Source: an uncultured Clostridia bacterium (GTDB lineage: Bacteria > Bacillota > Clostridia > Oscillospirales > CAG-272). Taken from it: 8,001 nucleotides of DNA. This document shows positions 1 through 5,623 of this stretch, one piece after another. Numbering within the stretch: position 1 is the stretch's first letter; the number at the start of each line of letters is the position of its first letter. The notes below the pieces were generated by a model. That model had not been told where the DNA came from and did no database searches. It was given only the letters and a program-made list of their open reading frames with translations. Made by a program: the position numbers and the translations under genes. Location of the stretch: the NCBI GenBank assembly GCA_946040935.1, contig CAMGCN010000031.1, positions 1 to 8,001 on the forward strand, given 5' to 3'.

Positions 1-53
1 GCATACTAGAGAGCGTAGCGTATCGTGGGCTCTGAGATGTGTATAAGAGACAG
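1..53. other. Nextera i7-side sequencing adapter (artefact, not genome)
   Basis: Bases 35-53 are the 19-bp Tn5 mosaic end AGATGTGTATAAGAGACAG, exact. Bases 20-34 match the Nextera i7-side primer GTCTCGTGGGCTCGG with two substitutions (22 and 33). Bases 12-19 (AGCGTAGC) sit where the 8-nt i7 index belongs; the reverse complement GCTACGCT is, from memory, standard index N709. Bases 1-11 match the end of the P7 oligo with two substitutions (7 and 11). The errors cluster outward, as expected for low-quality cycles of reads that ran through a short insert. Genomic sequence begins at 54. Confidence 0.97.
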
Positions 54-220
54 GGTGCGTGCTTTTCCCGACAATTTGCACCTCCTCCGCCGAGCCGAAA
101 GACCAAATGACGCAGGCAGGCTTTACAAGCGGACAGGTACGGCTTATCACCGAATCGGAAAAACCGAAATACAAGCTCCGCTTTAAGCTGGTAGAGTTGT
201 TTGAAGAGCTTTTTAATTAA
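54..220 (+). CDS. C-terminal end of an unrecognised protein (5' truncated by contig end)
   Basis: An open frame enters from the adapter junction and ends with TAA at 218-220. The first complete codon is at 56, giving 54 residues, beginning CVLFPTICTSSAEP and ending KLVELFEELFN. The codons look like the neighbouring genes (Phe TTT, Lys AAA/AAG, Leu CTT/CTG), and the stop is followed 12 nt later by a strong terminator, so a real gene end is likely. The charged and Leu/Phe-rich last 18 residues look like a terminal alpha helix or strand-helix. I do not recognise the family and assign no function. It converges on livF. No start codon is present in the window; the upstream part was lost at the contig edge. 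Confidence 0.6.
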
Positions 221-232
221 TGTACGGAGATG

Positions 233-260
233 GAAAAAGCGCCGGATACGGCGCTTTTTC
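233..260. terminator. bidirectional intrinsic terminator between the + strand gene and livF
   Basis: A perfect 12-bp stem, GAAAAAGCGCCG (233-244) with CGGCGCTTTTTC (249-260), closes a GATA tetraloop. The GC-rich core is flanked by A5 and T5, so each strand reads as a hairpin with a U-run. It follows the + strand stop by 12 nt, and its outer base overlaps the last base of the livF stop codon, so it can end both converging transcripts. Confidence 0.92.
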
Positions 261-964
261 TACCCACCGAGGTAGGCTTTCTTTATTTCGTCGCTTTGCG
301 CGAGCTCCGCACCCGTTCCGGTATAGGTTATCTTTCCCGATTCGAGAACGTAAGCGCGGTCTGCAACCGCAAGCGCCATTTCGGCGTTCTGTTCGACGAG
401 AAGTATGGTCGTGCCTTCTTTATGCAAACGCTTGATTATCTCAAAAATCTGTTCTACGAGAATAGGAGCAAGTCCCATCGACGGCTCGTCAAGCATGAGC
501 AGTTTAGGATGGCTCATGAGGGCTCTTCCCATCGCAAGCATCTGCTGTTCGCCGCCCGAAAGGGTGCCTGCCGTCTGATTCTTTCTCTCAAGAAGGCGGG
601 GAAACTGCTTGAAAACATAATCGAGGTCTTCCTTTGAAACGCCCCGTTGAGTGTAAGCGCCCATTTCCAGGTTTTCCATAACCGAAAGCTGGAGAAAAAT
701 GCGGCGTCCCTCGGGAACCTGTGCAAGCCCTTTTGAAACGAGCTTGTGCGCCTCGGCGTGAGTGATATTCTCACCCATAAACTCTATATGTCCTTCACGC
801 GGACGAAGAAGTCCCGAAACAGTTTTAAGGGTTGTGGACTTTCCTGCGCCGTTCGCACCGATAAGCGCGACTATCTCTCCCTCCTTGACCTCAAAGGAGA
901 TTCCCTTTATGGCGTGTATATTTCCGTAATAGACGTGTATATCGTCAACCTTGAGTATGCTCAT
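260..964 (-). CDS. livF: LivF-type ATPase of a branched-chain amino acid ABC importer
   Basis: One of two ATP-hydrolysing subunits that power uptake by the LivHM permease, on the cytoplasmic face. The 234-residue length is normal for LivF. Walker A GANGAGKST is at 36-44, the Q-loop Gln is near 82 (GLAQVPEGRRIF), the ABC signature LSGGEQQ at 135-141, and Walker B LLMLDEP at 155-161. The switch position reads LLVEQN (188-193), with Gln in place of the usual His, which is typical of LivF and distinguishes it from LivG. The GLAQVPEGRRIF stretch is also a LivF hallmark. The ATG at 964 lies 2 nt after the livG stop and is preceded by AGGAGG inside the livG 3' end, so translation is probably coupled. 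It is the last gene of the operon; its stop abuts the terminator at 233-260. Confidence 0.96.
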   Translation of the reverse strand: MSILKVDDIHVYYGNIHAIKGISFEVKEGEIVALIGANGAGKSTTLKTVSGLLRPREGHIEFMGENITHAEAHKLVSKGLAQVPEGRRIFLQLSVMENLEMGAYTQRGVSKEDLDYVFKQFPRLLERKNQTAGTLSGGEQQMLAMGRALMSHPKLLMLDEPSMGLAPILVEQIFEIIKRLHKEGTTILLVEQNAEMALAVADRAYVLESGKITYTGTGAELAQSDEIKKAYLGG

Positions 965-966
965 CC

Positions 967-1806
967 TTACGCCTCCTTCCTCTTTCCGAGGTACGCCTCG
1001 ATAACCGTAGGATTAGCCTTTATTTCTTCGGGTGTTCCCTTTGCGATTATCTTGCCGTAGTTAAGCACGCAAATACCTTCGCAAACGCCCATGACGAGAT
1101 TCATATCATGCTCGATGAGCATGACTGCAATTTGAAATGTATCGCGTATTCTGCGTATATTCTCCATAAGCTCTGCCGTTTCGGAGGGGTTCATGCCCGC
1201 CGCAGGCTCGTCGAGCAGTATTATGCCCGGGTTTGTCGCGAGCGCACGCACAATCTCAAGACGGCGCTGTGCACCGTAAGGCAGACTGCCTGCCTCGTCG
1301 TTTGCAACATCTGTCATGCCGAAGAAATCGAGAAGCTCGAGCGCTCGTTCGGCCGCGGCCTTCTCCGCCTTGAAATATCCCATTCCGTGGAATATGGAAG
1401 AGACAAAGCCCTCTTTTATTGAGTTGTGCATTCCCACCTTGACATTGTCGATGACCGACATGTTGGAGAAGAGACGAATGTTTTGGAAAGTACGGGCAAT
1501 ACCCATACGGTTTACCTGCGCCGTGCTCTTTCCCGCGGTAGATTTGCCGTCGAGGATTATCGCGCCTCGTGTAGGAGTGTAAACATTGGTAAGCAGATTG
1601 AATACGGTGGTCTTTCCCGCGCCGTTAGGTCCGATAAGACCGCATATTTCCGTTCTGCCGACGGTAATGGAAAAATCGTCGACGGCGGTAAGTCCGCCGA
1701 AGTCTATACCGAGGTGGGAAATTTCGAGTATCGGACTTTTGTCAAGATCCCTTTCGGGGATTATAGCGTGGCTGGGCACTTCCACCATTTTAGTTTTCTT
1801 GTTCAT
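967..1806 (-). CDS. livG: LivG-type ATPase of a branched-chain amino acid ABC importer
   Basis: The second ATPase subunit, partner of LivF. It has 279 residues. Walker A GPNGAGKTT is at 59-67, the Q-loop Gln in RTFQNIRLF near 108, the signature LPYGAQR at 175-181 (LivG proteins have a divergent LSGGQ; here Pro-Tyr-Gly-Ala), Walker B IILLDEP at 195-201 and the switch His in LIEHDM at 233. The stretch from about 112 to 150 (FSNMSVIDNVKVGMH...) is the longer helical insert typical of LivG. The N terminus carries about 25 residues ahead of the first beta strand (ILEISHLGIDFGG), slightly longer than E. coli LivG. The ATG at 1806 follows the livM stop directly (TAAATG) and has GAGGGGGG 7 nt upstream, so I keep this start over Met7, which has no binding site. 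Confidence 0.96.
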   Translation of the reverse strand: MNKKTKMVEVPSHAIIPERDLDKSPILEISHLGIDFGGLTAVDDFSITVGRTEICGLIGPNGAGKTTVFNLLTNVYTPTRGAIILDGKSTAGKSTAQVNRMGIARTFQNIRLFSNMSVIDNVKVGMHNSIKEGFVSSIFHGMGYFKAEKAAAERALELLDFFGMTDVANDEAGSLPYGAQRRLEIVRALATNPGIILLDEPAAGMNPSETAELMENIRRIRDTFQIAVMLIEHDMNLVMGVCEGICVLNYGKIIAKGTPEEIKANPTVIEAYLGKRKEA

Positions 1807-2934
1807 TTATTTTCCCCCCTCGCTTTCGCTTTTCTTTTTACCCTTTTTGAAAACCGAGCTGACTTTCGAAAACAGTTTTTCGCGCAAAGCCACAAGCCGG
1901 GGGTTGTTTGTAAGGATCATAACAAGTATAAGCACTATGGCGTATATAAGCATTCGGTAGTTTGCAAATTCACGCAGTGCCTCGGGCAGTATATAAAGCA
2001 CCGTTGCCGCGATAACCGAACCGAGCATGTTTCCGAGTCCGCCGAGAACGACGAATACGAGTATGAGTATCGATGTGTTAAAGTCAAACTTTGTAGCGAC
2101 GAGGTTTGAATAGTTCGCGCCGTAGAGCGCTCCTGCCGAACCTGCGATAGCCGCCGAAAGTACAAAAGCAAACATCTTATATTTCATAACGTCGATGCCC
2201 ACGCTTTCAGCCGCGATGCGATTGTCTCTGCAGGCGATTATCGCCCGTCCCACACGGCTGCGGACAAGACTCTGTATTATAAAGAGCGCTATCAGAATGA
2301 GGACAAAGCCTGCGGCGAACGTGGCGATTTTATCTGTGCCCGTCGCGCCCTGCGCTCCCTTTATTATCGCCTTTCCGCCCTCGGCGAGATTGAGGTCGGC
2401 GGCGCTTTTGTCACCTTTGAAATTAAATATAATATGCAGACCGTTTTTATCAATGCCGACAACAAGGCAGTTGATAAGGTCCTTGATAATCTCTCCGAAA
2501 GCGAGAGTAACTATGGCGAGATAGTCGCCGCGCAGACGCAGAACGGGAATGCCGATAAGGAAACCGACTATCGCCGCGAAAAAAGCACCGACGAGTATGG
2601 CAACGGCAAGACGGATAACATTATTGTCTATGACCTCGCCGAGCAACATGGACGCTATAACGCCCGAAAAGGCGCCTACGCTCATAAATCCTGCATGACC
2701 GAGCGAGAGCTCGCCCATTATTCCGACAGTCAGGTTAAGTGAAAGAGCCATTACTATGTAACAGCACACGGGGACTAAAAGTCCTGCCGCTTTTCTGCCG
2801 AGAAGTCCTGATGATGAAAAAATACTTACTATAATAAATGCCGCGATGACAACGCCGTATGTGATAAAATCACTCTTTGCGAGTTCTTTTACGTGCGAGC
2901 CAAAGGTCATCGCCGTGTTTTTTTTGTTACTCAT
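1807..2934 (-). CDS. livM: LivM-type permease of a branched-chain amino acid ABC importer
   Basis: One of two membrane subunits forming the import channel with LivH. Of 375 residues, family marks are SLGHAGFMSVGA (77-88), LRLRGDYLAIVTLAFGEI (132-149), the cytoplasmic ATPase-coupling loop GRAIIACRDNRIAAESVGI (229-247) and VLGGLGNMLG (296-305). About eight to nine hydrophobic segments can be seen, from 24-45 to 325-343. Residues 160-203 form a hydrophilic, Gly/Lys/Asp-rich segment between membrane spans, probably the larger external loop seen in clostridial LivM. The C-terminal tail after 350 is basic (KKGKKKSESEGGK) and presumably cytosolic. AAGGAGGG lies just before the ATG at 2934, in the 9-nt gap after livH. 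Confidence 0.95.
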   Translation of the reverse strand: MSNKKNTAMTFGSHVKELAKSDFITYGVVIAAFIIVSIFSSSGLLGRKAAGLLVPVCCYIVMALSLNLTVGIMGELSLGHAGFMSVGAFSGVIASMLLGEVIDNNVIRLAVAILVGAFFAAIVGFLIGIPVLRLRGDYLAIVTLAFGEIIKDLINCLVVGIDKNGLHIIFNFKGDKSAADLNLAEGGKAIIKGAQGATGTDKIATFAAGFVLILIALFIIQSLVRSRVGRAIIACRDNRIAAESVGIDVMKYKMFAFVLSAAIAGSAGALYGANYSNLVATKFDFNTSILILVFVVLGGLGNMLGSVIAATVLYILPEALREFANYRMLIYAIVLILVMILTNNPRLVALREKLFSKVSSVFKKGKKKSESEGGK

Positions 2935-2943
2935 TTGCCCTCC

Positions 2944-3816
2944 TTAAACCTTTTCCGTTATTTTCTTGCCGAGAAGTCCGGCAGGACGGACGAGAAGAAC
3001 GACAATCAGTACGGCGAACACAATAGAGTTGGAAAGCTGGGTCGAAATATACGCTTTTGCAAAAGATTCGATAATTCCAAGCAGTATTCCGCCGAGGAAC
3101 GCGCCGGGGATAGAGCCTATACCGCCGAAGACCGCCGCCGTAAACGCCTTTATACCGGGCATTGCGCCTGTTGTCGGTGTAAGGGTAGGATAGGAGGAGC
3201 AGAGCAGTACGCCGGCAATAGCCGCGAGAGCCGAGCCGATAGCAAATGTTACGGATATCGTAAAGTTTACGTTGATACCCATGAGCCGTGCCGCGTCCTT
3301 ATCTTCCGAGCAGGCACGCATCGCCTTTCCTATCTTTGTCTTTGAAATGAAAAGTGAGAGCGCCACCATTATGACAATACATGCCGCGACGGTGAAAAGC
3401 GAAACATACGAAACAGAGAGTCCGCCCGCATTCAAAGTGCCCGAAACGACCGAAGGGAAAACCTTCGGGTTTGAGCTCCATATAAGCAGAGCAGAGTTCT
3501 GCAAAAGGTAGGAAACGCCGATAGCCGTAATAAGAACGGCAAGAGATGTGGCGCGCCGAAGCGGTCTGTACGCAAACGCCTCTATGAGTATACCGAGCAG
3601 GGTGCACACAGCCATAGCAATAAGAATGGAAAGCCATTTGTTTACGCCGAGATACATCATCGCGCAGAAAGACATATAACCGCCGACCATAATAACGTCG
3701 CCGTGCGCGAAGTTAAGCATCTTTGCAATGCCGTAAACCATGGTATAGCCGAGAGCTATTATGGCGTAAACACTTCCGAGGCTTATGCCGCTTATCAGAT
3801 AGGAAAGAAATTCCAT
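2944..3816 (-). CDS. livH: LivH-type permease of a branched-chain amino acid ABC importer
   Basis: The partner membrane subunit of LivM, 290 residues, the usual length. Diagnostic stretches are LNFAHGDVIMVGGY (34-47), YRPLRRA (83-89), the coupling loop GKAMRACSEDKDAARLMGI (163-181), AAVFGGIGSIPGAFLGG (227-243) and the C-terminal VRPAGLLGKK (276-285). Hydrophobic segments cover roughly 5-30, 38-55, 60-82, 92-112, 138-158, 187-208, 225-250 and 262-277. The ATG at 3816 has a GAGG site 8 nt upstream. It starts the tightly packed livHMGF block and is separated from livJ by 174 nt that hold stem-loops, so its expression may be tuned relative to livJ. Confidence 0.95.
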   Translation of the reverse strand: MEFLSYLISGISLGSVYAIIALGYTMVYGIAKMLNFAHGDVIMVGGYMSFCAMMYLGVNKWLSILIAMAVCTLLGILIEAFAYRPLRRATSLAVLITAIGVSYLLQNSALLIWSSNPKVFPSVVSGTLNAGGLSVSYVSLFTVAACIVIMVALSLFISKTKIGKAMRACSEDKDAARLMGINVNFTISVTFAIGSALAAIAGVLLCSSYPTLTPTTGAMPGIKAFTAAVFGGIGSIPGAFLGGILLGIIESFAKAYISTQLSNSIVFAVLIVVLLVRPAGLLGKKITEKV

Positions 3817-3990
3817 TTTATAACCTCATAAACAAAGACAAATCCGAACCCTGTTTTAAGTGCGGATTTCACCTTTGCATTGTTAAAATACTCGTAAATC
3901 CTTTACAACCCTATAATGGACTCTGCCCGAGGACGCAAAATACGCCCTCGGGAAAAATCCGTCATAGAATTTTTTGTCTCAAAACCGAAA
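3817..3990 (-). promoter_or_regulatory. livJ-livH intercistronic leader with competing 7-nt pairings
   Basis: No convincing sigma-A promoter is seen for livH. Read as - strand RNA, CGGAUUU (3961-3955) is followed by the strong stem-loop at 3952-3926, then AAAUCCG (3869-3863), then a second CGGAUUU (3846-3840). The AAAUCCG element can pair perfectly with either copy but not with both. Pairing with the downstream copy gives a 7-bp stem with a 16-nt loop followed by a U-rich stretch, ending shortly before the livH ribosome binding site. Function is inferred. Confidence 0.45.
3926..3952 (-). promoter_or_regulatory. strong intercistronic stem-loop after livJ (mRNA stabiliser or partial attenuator)
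   Basis: In - strand RNA, CCCGAGGGCG pairs with CGUCCUCGGG as a 10-bp stem with one G-U wobble and a 7-nt loop. On the + strand the same position is an A-C mismatch, so the structure is better in the liv transcript. No U-run follows, so this is not a standard terminator. Such stem-loops after binding-protein genes in ABC operons are known to protect the upstream message and lower downstream expression. Confidence 0.7.
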
Positions 3991-5190
3991 TTATTTGTTT
4001 TCGGGAAGAACGTACTTGCCGTCCTTGATAACAACAGCCATAGGAGCCTTGGAAACTTCACCTGTCGATTTCCATGTCATGCCTTTTCCTGTAAGACCGT
4101 CAACAGAAAGCGTAGCGAAGGTCTCGATGAGCTTGCTGCAGATGTCGCTGTTTGACATATCGGAGGTGATTTCTCCCTTTGTGATCGCTTCATACAGAAT
4201 GTATGCGGCGTCATAACCGTCAGCTGCGAACTGGTTAGGAGTCTCGTTGTACTTCTCGTTGTACTTCTTAACGAAGTTCTGTGTTTTCTCGTCCTTTGCG
4301 TCAGCAGCGAAAGGAGTGAGGAGCATTACGCCCTCTGCGAGCTTTGTATCAAAGCCTTCCATTGTGAGTATGCCGTCCATACCGTCAACGCCGAAGAATG
4401 TGGGAGTATAACCTGCCTTGTTTGCCTGGTCGAGAATGACCGACGCAGGCTGATAGTATATGGGAAGGAATACTGTGTCGGCGCCTGCCGCCTTTGCTGC
4501 GTTTATCTGTACCGAGAAGTCGGTAGCAGTGTCCTTTGTAAACGTACCCTCATAAACAACGCTCAGATTCTTCTCTTTCGCTTCGGAAACGAACGTGTCG
4601 TGGATACCCTGCGAGTAAGCGTCGTCGTTACGGTAGATAACAGCGACCTTCGCGTCAGGTGTGTTCTCTGCCATATAGTCGGCAGACGCAACACCCTGGT
4701 TGGGGTCTGTGAAGCATACCTGATACATATTGTCCTTGCCGTCGATTACGTCAACGGAAGAAGCGGAAGGTGTAAGGCAGAATACACGGTCCTCGTATGC
4801 AACAGAGGAAACGGCGATTGCCGCGCCTGTTGTTACAGAACCGACGAACATCTGCATACCCCAGTCAACGAGGGTGTTGTATGCGTTGACCGCAATTTCG
4901 CCGTCGCCCTGGTCGTCCTCTGCTCTGAAATCGAACTGAATACCGCCGAGAGCGTTGATCTCTTCAAACGCGATCTCTGCACCGCGCTGTGCAGCCATAC
5001 CGTAAATTGCATAGTCGCCCGTAAGAGGACCTGTAAGTCCGACCTTAAATGTGGACGTTTGACTGTTACCGGCAGACTCGCCGTTGTTTGCCACATCATT
5101 TCCGTCTTCAGTCTTTCCGCAGGCGATAAGACATGTAGCTACCATTGCTATCGCTATGATCATGGCGATAATCTTAATGAATTTAGTCAT
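3991..5190 (-). CDS. livJ: LivJ-type substrate-binding lipoprotein
   Basis: Extracytoplasmic receptor that delivers ligand to LivHM. It has 399 residues. A signal peptide (MTKFIKIIAMIIAIAMVATC) ends in the lipobox LIAC, so Cys24 is the predicted lipidated residue, followed by a polar Gly/Asn/Ser linker to about 47. The periplasmic-binding type I fold begins KVGLTGPLTGDYAIYG (49-64), with QRGAEIAFEEINALGGI, the ligand-contact region LTPSASS (139-145), IYRNDDAYSQG (185-195) and FFGVDGMDG (265-273). The ATG at 5190 has AGGAG 9 nt upstream. Branched-chain amino acids are the likeliest ligand from operon type; homologous systems also take amides, aromatic or other amino acids, and I cannot tell these apart here. 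The nearest convincing promoter is over 300 nt upstream. Confidence 0.93.
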   Translation of the reverse strand: MTKFIKIIAMIIAIAMVATCLIACGKTEDGNDVANNGESAGNSQTSTFKVGLTGPLTGDYAIYGMAAQRGAEIAFEEINALGGIQFDFRAEDDQGDGEIAVNAYNTLVDWGMQMFVGSVTTGAAIAVSSVAYEDRVFCLTPSASSVDVIDGKDNMYQVCFTDPNQGVASADYMAENTPDAKVAVIYRNDDAYSQGIHDTFVSEAKEKNLSVVYEGTFTKDTATDFSVQINAAKAAGADTVFLPIYYQPASVILDQANKAGYTPTFFGVDGMDGILTMEGFDTKLAEGVMLLTPFAADAKDEKTQNFVKKYNEKYNETPNQFAADGYDAAYILYEAITKGEITSDMSNSDICSKLIETFATLSVDGLTGKGMTWKSTGEVSKAPMAVVIKDGKYVLPENK

Positions 5191-5253
5191 TGCTAAAATC
5201 TCCTTTTGTATATTTTAAGGCTCAAGACCTTAATTTACTTAAATTTACTTATT
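5191..5253 (-). promoter_or_regulatory. livJ upstream region: inverted repeat, direct repeats and ribosome binding site
   Basis: On the - strand AGGAG ends 9 nt before the ATG. At 5215-5233 there is an inverted repeat, TTAAGG and CCTTAA, with a 7-nt spacer. Next to it lie two copies of AATTTACTT (5232-5240 and 5242-5250) at a 10-bp period. A possible -10 (TAAAAT, - strand of 5212-5217) has no acceptable -35. The palindrome and the helical-turn spacing suit a repressor or activator site, but no regulator is identified. Confidence 0.4.
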
Positions 5254-5289
5254 AAAAGGGCGGCTCCGCAACAGCAAAACCACCCTTTT
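5254..5289 (-). terminator. hairpin between the small ORF and livJ (terminator or attenuator)
   Basis: In - strand RNA AAAAGGGUGG (5289-5280) pairs with CCGCCCUUUU (5263-5254): ten pairs, one U-G wobble, 16-nt loop. The + strand has a C-A mismatch there, so - strand use fits better. The U-run is only the four bases of the stem, so termination is probably incomplete, leaving read-through to livJ. On the + strand the stem is followed by T5, so some termination of opposite transcription is also possible. Confidence 0.6.
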
Positions 5290-5317
5290 TCAGCGCCTTT
5301 ACTGTCGTGTAATATTC

Positions 5318-5485
5318 TTATTCTTTGATAATTATTCGATTGCCCGAACGAATAAGAGAAAGAAAAGAGGACACCGCCGATATGACGATATCCACATAAA
5401 CATTAATTTTTGCCGCAGAAAAAGAAGCCGACATGTATTGCATCGGACAACAATACTTTGACTGTTTTTCTTTATTTGCGGACAT
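5318..5485 (-). CDS. 55-aa small ORF upstream of livJ: possible leader peptide or small membrane protein
   Basis: ATG at 5485 is preceded by AGGAG with 6-nt spacing, and a strong promoter lies about 40 nt further up, so expression is well supported. Longer in-frame starts fall inside the promoter and are rejected. The first half (MSANKEKQSKYCCPMQYMSA...) is polar with a Cys-Cys-Pro. Residues 27-53 hold 13 Ile, Leu or Val, whereas residues 1-26 hold none, and the protein ends RIIIKE. Twenty-eight nt after the stop comes a hairpin, then livJ. Two readings fit: a regulatory leader peptide whose translation reports branched-chain amino acid supply, or a small membrane protein with one span near 27-45. 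I know no homologue. The first reading is inference from position and composition. Confidence 0.6.
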   Translation of the reverse strand: MSANKEKQSKYCCPMQYMSASFSAAKINVYVDIVISAVSSFLSLIRSGNRIIIKE

Positions 5486-5550
5486 GTTCTTCTCCTGAAT
5501 ACAAAAAATAATTATGCAACAATTATGCAACTATTTTTTTGTTTTGTCAA
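5486..5550 (-). promoter_or_regulatory. sigma-A promoter for the small ORF and probably livJHMGF
   Basis: On the - strand a perfect -35 TTGACA (5550-5545) is followed by exactly 17 nt and a -10 CATAAT (5527-5522), one mismatch from TATAAT. Transcription would start near 5515 and give a leader of about 30 nt before the small ORF. The -10 lies in an 11-bp tandem direct repeat (5510-5520 and 5521-5531), which creates a second CATAAT 11 bp downstream. Confidence 0.8.
5510..5531. repeat. 11-bp tandem direct repeat overlapping the promoter -10
   Basis: AATTATGCAAC occurs twice without a gap and without a mismatch (5510-5520, 5521-5531). The period equals about one helical turn, so a dimeric regulator could contact both copies on one face, or the repeat may be a recent slippage duplication of the -10 region. 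Confidence 0.85.
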
Positions 5551-5583
5551 TAGCACCGTAAACATTTTGTGCATTTTGTCGAT

Positions 5584-5610
5584 ATTCCCACCTCTATAAG
5601 GGGTGGGAAT
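5584..5610 (+). terminator. hairpin downstream of the parvulin-like lipoprotein, better formed on the + strand
   Basis: ATTCCCACC (5584-5592) pairs perfectly with GGTGGGAAT (5602-5610). On the + strand a T-G wobble and a C-G pair extend the stem to 11 with a 5-nt loop, and a T-rich stretch (ATTTTTTATTATT) follows. On the - strand the extension contains an A-C mismatch and no U-run follows, although this is the side just after the stop of the lipoprotein gene. It may end a + strand antisense RNA or act as a 3' end stem for the lipoprotein mRNA. Confidence 0.5.
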
Positions 5611-5623
5611 TATGGATTTTTTA

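Noticed and set aside
1426..2109. 227-codon open frame on the + strand across livG and livM
   Set aside because: It is antisense to two clear family members, has no ribosome binding site and encodes no recognisable domain.
3889..3917. Perfect TATAAT on the + strand (3912-3917) as an antisense promoter
   Set aside because: The hexamer at the right distance (TACTCG) does not resemble TTGACA, and there is no + strand gene downstream.
4600..5196. 198-codon open frame on the + strand across livJ
   Set aside because: A shadow of the well-supported livJ coding frame; its Cys/Val-rich composition reflects reverse-complement codons.
5228..5247. Possible CodY box (AATTTACTTAAATT) upstream of livJ
   Set aside because: The arms AATTT and AAATT are right, but the site is 14 bp rather than 15 and the centre lacks the expected TCWGA-like core. 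AT-rich sequence gives such matches easily.
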